Source: Bacteroidota bacterium | Lineage (GTDB): Bacteria > Bacteroidota > Ignavibacteria > Kryptoniales > JAKASW01 | NCBI GenBank assembly: GCA_021845665.1 | Contig: JAJZVO010000001.1 | Span: 62,001 to 126,000, forward strand | Direction: 5' to 3' | Length of the DNA: 64,000 nt | In this document: positions 62,876-64,000 of the stretch, one piece after another | Layout of the letters: each line of letters begins with the position of its first letter | Numbering within the stretch: position 1 is the first letter of the stretch | Translations under genes and position numbers: made by a program | The notes under the pieces: generated by a model | Database searches by the model: none | Told to the model about the DNA's origin: nothing | The model's input: only the letters and a program-made list of their open reading frames with translations

Positions 62876-64000
62876 TCATGGCCAACAAAACCGGTAAGAT
62901 CCTCATAATCGACGACGACGAAGACGTACTCTATTCGGCCCGGCTTCTTCTGAAGCAATACTACTCGATCACACGGACCGAGAAAGACCCGGGGCAGATT
63001 CCTTCAATCCTTAGAGATGAACGATACGACGTGATTCTTCTCGATATGAATTTTTCGGGAGATGCGACGAGCGGGACGGAAGGATTCGATTGGCTCAGGA
63101 AAATTTTGGAGATCGATCGAGCTGCCGTCGTGGTCCTCATAACGGCATACGGCAATATCGAGATGGCGGTAAAGGCTATCAAGGAAGGGGCTATCGATTT
63201 CGTTTTGAAACCGTGGCAAAATGAAAAGCTCCTCGCTACGGTCTCTTCCGCAATGAGACTTAGCGAATCAAAACAGGAAATCGAGGATCTACGCTCCAAG
63301 CAGAAGCAACTCACAAGCGATCTCGACAGCCGGTATCAGGAAATCATCGGCGCATCCGATGAGATGCAAAAAGTCTTCAGCACGATTTCGAAAGTAGCTT
63401 CGACGGATGCCAACGTTCTCATAGTCGGCGAGAATGGTACAGGCAAAGAACTGGTAGCCAGGGCAATCCATAGGAAGTCCAAACGCAATGGGAATATCTT
63501 CCTTGGCGTCGATGTCGGATCCCTGAGTGAAAGTCTCTTTGAGAGCGAGCTCTTCGGACATGTGAAGGGCGCCTTCACAGACGCGAAGGAGGATAAAGTC
63601 GGCCGTTTCGAGATAGCGTCCGGCGGTACGTTATTCCTTGACGAGATCGGGAATCTCACAAAAAATCTGCAGATGAAACTTCTGACGGTCCTGCAAAACA
63701 GACAAGTCACGAGGCTCGGCGCGAATATCCCGAAACCGATCGACATAAGACTCATCTGTGCGACTAACCTTCCTGCCGAAGAGATCAGATCCGAGGAGAG
63801 GTTCCGGCAGGACCTACTCTACCGGATTAACACCGTCGAAATACAGCTCCCCCCGCTTAGAAAGCGCACCGATGACATTCCTCTCCTTGCGTACCATTTC
63901 ATACAAACGTACTCACAGAAATACGGTAAGCCCCTCAAACGATTTGACGACGACGCGATGCAGCAACTTCACAGGTACCGATGGCCCGGTAATGTCCGGG
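62876..64000 (+). CDS. Sigma-54-dependent response regulator, NtrC type (3' end outside window)
   Basis: 375 codons are visible. The receiver domain has DDDED (12-15 region), phospho-Asp56 in VILLDMNFSG, Thr in LITAYG and Lys111 in FVLKPW. The AAA+ domain has Walker A GENGTGKE (184-191), GAFTDA (231-236, where GAFTGA is usual) and Walker B TLFLDE (251-256), then LYRINTVEIQLPPLRKR and the start of WPGNVR. The Fis-type DNA-binding end is cut off. Ribosome site is weak. It is divergent from the adaptor operon and very probably drives it through the two sites at 62558 and 62578. A partner kinase gene may follow beyond the edge. Confidence 0.94.

Overview
The window looks like chromosomal DNA of a Gram-negative bacterium of the Bacteroidota/Ignavibacteria/Chlorobi (FCB) side of the tree. 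The grounds are the many 800-residue FtsX-type ABC permeases, a sigma-54 response regulator with a GAFTDA loop, outer-membrane and lipoprotein export signals, and mid-range G+C judged by eye. The placement is inference; no rRNA or tRNA gene is present to anchor it.

Left part (1-13.2 kb, all minus strand): a broken-off M28 peptidase/glutaminyl cyclase lipoprotein, a frameshifted VOC-family gene, comF, uvrB, proline dehydrogenase, a DUF2203-like gene, a hybrid PAS histidine kinase, a decayed PQQ-type propeller gene, and an operon M20 deacylase - acetate kinase - degenerate acetate-kinase paralogue. Divergent from that operon (13243, plus) is a sigma-54 activator with a V4R sensory domain. The shared intergenic region holds an inverted repeat and a sigma-54-like promoter.

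Middle (15-34 kb): three consecutive three-gene cassettes (PilV-like, PilW-like, PilX-like) with unusual membrane-anchor N-termini. At least two have sigma-54-like promoters at matching distances. Then come PhzF, an atypical SDR, DoxX, a secreted prolyl oligopeptidase, an OprB porin, a FrnE/DsbA oxidoreductase and several gene remnants: GH3, lipocalin, and a GH127 gene that has lost its centre. Several families of dispersed intergenic repeats run through this part.

Right part (34-64 kb): the most striking locus. A sigma-54 promoter at 62460-62475, with two TGTCCG-N4-CGGACA-like sites about 100-120 bp upstream, faces a divergent sigma-54 response-regulator gene. It precedes a membrane-fusion adaptor, two MacB/LolD-type ATPases and nine tandem paralogous FtsX-like permeases (P9 to P1, numbered against transcription), one of which carries a single in-frame TAG. 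On the opposite strand, between the permeases, sit two copies of a retropepsin-like aspartic protease gene, an intact hicBA toxin-antitoxin pair with a small upstream gene, and relics of further copies of these. Permease junctions carry short repeats of the permease 3' end (LRYE-stop), small hairpins and GCGCATAG-type repeats, which read as scars of repeated tandem duplication.
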